A stretch of DNA of 64,000 bases from CAVTWD01 sp963738325 (GTDB lineage: Bacteria > Actinomycetota > Acidimicrobiia > Acidimicrobiales > Ilumatobacteraceae): assembly GCA_963738325.1 (NCBI GenBank), contig CAVTWD010000017.1, positions 372,001 to 436,000 on the forward strand. Direction: 5' to 3'. The notes beneath the pieces were generated by a model. That model saw nothing but the letters and a program-made list of their open reading frames with translations. It searched no databases and was not told the origin of the DNA. A program made the position numbers and the translations under genes. Shown piece by piece: positions 63,063 to 64,000 of the stretch. How positions within the stretch are numbered: the first letter of the stretch is position 1; each line of letters opens with the position of its first letter.

Positions 63063-64000
63063 TCACATCGTGACGACGACCTTGCCGGCGTCTGCTGGTC
63101 CTGGTCCAGCTGCTGCGGCGACCGCGGCCTGTATCTCGGCGAGTGGGTAGCGGTCTCGAACGGGAAGGTGGAGCAGCGCCCGCACGGATGAGGGACCACA
63201 GCTCACGGGCCATGTCGTCTCGGCGATGTGCGGCCGTCGCCAGCCAGTGGTCAATGCCGTACCCCTTCCACGTGAGGTTGCGGTAGATGAGGTCGGAGTT
63301 GCGCACCGGTACCGGCGTGTTGTCGAGCACGCCGTAGCTGACGATGGTGCCGCCCGGGCGGAGCGCCGGGAGGACGGCGGCGAGGACGTCACCTCCGACG
63401 CTGTCGAGGAAGCCAGCGAGCCCGGCGCCGCCGGTCCGCTCGAGGAGTGCGGTCGCCAGGTCGGGTTGGTCGGTGTGCAGAACCGGGAAACCGAGTTGAT
63501 CGGCACCGCTGGGCCGGGCGAGTCCGATCACTTGGACTCCACGGCTCGACGCCAGATCGGCGACGAGCCGCGCGACTGCCGACCGAGCAGCGCTGACCGC
63601 GACCCACTCACCGGACGCGGCGCCGACCTCGTCGAGCAACGCCCAGGCCGTCACCGGGTTCAGCGAGAACTGGGCTGCGAGCTCGACCGGGACGTCGTCG
63701 GGAACGACGTAGCACGACGCGGCGGGAACGACGATGTGCTCGGCCCAACAACCGGGGTGCCGGAAGGCGACGCGGGTGCCGGGTTGTAGTCCAGCGGGGG
63801 GCGCGCTTTCGACGACCATGCCCGTTCCTCGAGCCCCGCGACTTGGGGCAGGTGCGGCTGGATCCGGTACTGGCCCTTCACGAACATGAGGTCCGCCGGC
63901 TGCACGACGGAGGCGTCGACGTCGACGAGCACCTCAGCGGGCGAGAGGTGCGGTGTCGAGACGTCCTCGACGTGCACGACCGTCGCGGGGTCGCCAACCT
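63063..64000 (-). pseudogene. MDR-family zinc-less quinone reductase-like oxidoreductase, partial at window edge, two frameshifts
   Basis: Start lies beyond the window. Visible: VGDPATVVHVEDV at the edge, LSPAEVLVDVDASVVQPADL, then after a shift near 63835 LQPGTRVAFRHPGCWAEHIV, QFSLNPVTAWALLDEVGAAS and GFLDSVGGDVLAAVLPALRP; after a second shift near 63180 RDRYPLAEIQAAVAAAAGPG to the stop at 63063. Layout fits NADPH:quinone reductase-like MDR proteins (the Rossmann glycine loop reads AVSAARSAVARL, which is atypical). Could be functional if the indels are artefacts. Confidence 0.78.

Noticed and set aside
1..64000. tRNA, rRNA, CRISPR arrays, riboswitches
   Set aside because: Looked for T-loop-like GGTTCGA motifs with acceptor stems, regularly spaced repeats and conserved RNA motifs by eye; none was convincing.

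Overview
The window is GC-rich bacterial DNA with GTG starts as common as ATG, ATGA/GTGA gene overlaps and many TetR/MarR-type regulators. Several gene families use or are associated with cofactor F420: a pyridoxamine-oxidase-like protein, a Ddn-like reductase, a luciferase-like oxidoreductase and an NADPH:F420 reductase. Together these point to an actinobacterium, possibly of the Acidimicrobiia or a related soil or water lineage. That placement is inference; there is no rRNA or other marker gene in the window. No tRNA, rRNA or CRISPR array was seen.

Layout. 1-2.6 kb: two coupled VOC genes, then an NTF2-like gene split by an IS110 element with a noncoding segment of the right size and place for a bridge RNA. 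2.6-7.3 kb: an intact block (two pyridoxamine-oxidase-fold proteins, zinc alcohol dehydrogenase, hemerythrin, and a TetR/methyltransferase pair with a double operator). 7.4-23 kb: mostly decayed genes around a PaoABC-like molybdenum aldehyde oxidoreductase operon with a divergent LysR gene, an ArsR-arsenate reductase fusion, PlsC, DUF1697, and remnants of SDR, sigma factor, monooxygenase, cupin and integrase genes. 23.2-34.5 kb: a 392-bp inverted repeat brackets 10.5 kb holding three insertion-sequence types (IS4 remnant, a chimeric IS1595/IS256 transposase, an intact IS1380), a hydrolase, an acyl-CoA dehydrogenase/ketosynthase pair with a divergent phosphopantetheinyl transferase stub, and a TetR gene. 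34.5-42 kb: another decayed stretch (ASCH protein, S9 peptidase, trehalose phosphatase, LLM/F420 reductase, MFS and rhodanese remnants) with an intact Ddn-like gene and a hemolysin III-like gene. 42-63 kb: an efflux region with three DrrAB-like ABC exporters (one degraded) and two 14-TM MFS exporters. Four of these five have a regulator next to them (WYL, TetR, TetR, HxlR), with clear inverted or direct repeats in the shared intergenic regions. The window ends inside an MDR-family oxidoreductase.

The main global feature is that roughly half of the recognisable genes are broken. Some carry single-base frameshifts, often in G/C runs, that could be sequencing indels. Others are truncated or joined to unrelated genes, which indel errors cannot explain. 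Intact genes tend to lie in blocks. This looks like a recombination-prone accessory region under decay, possibly with some residual assembly error on top.
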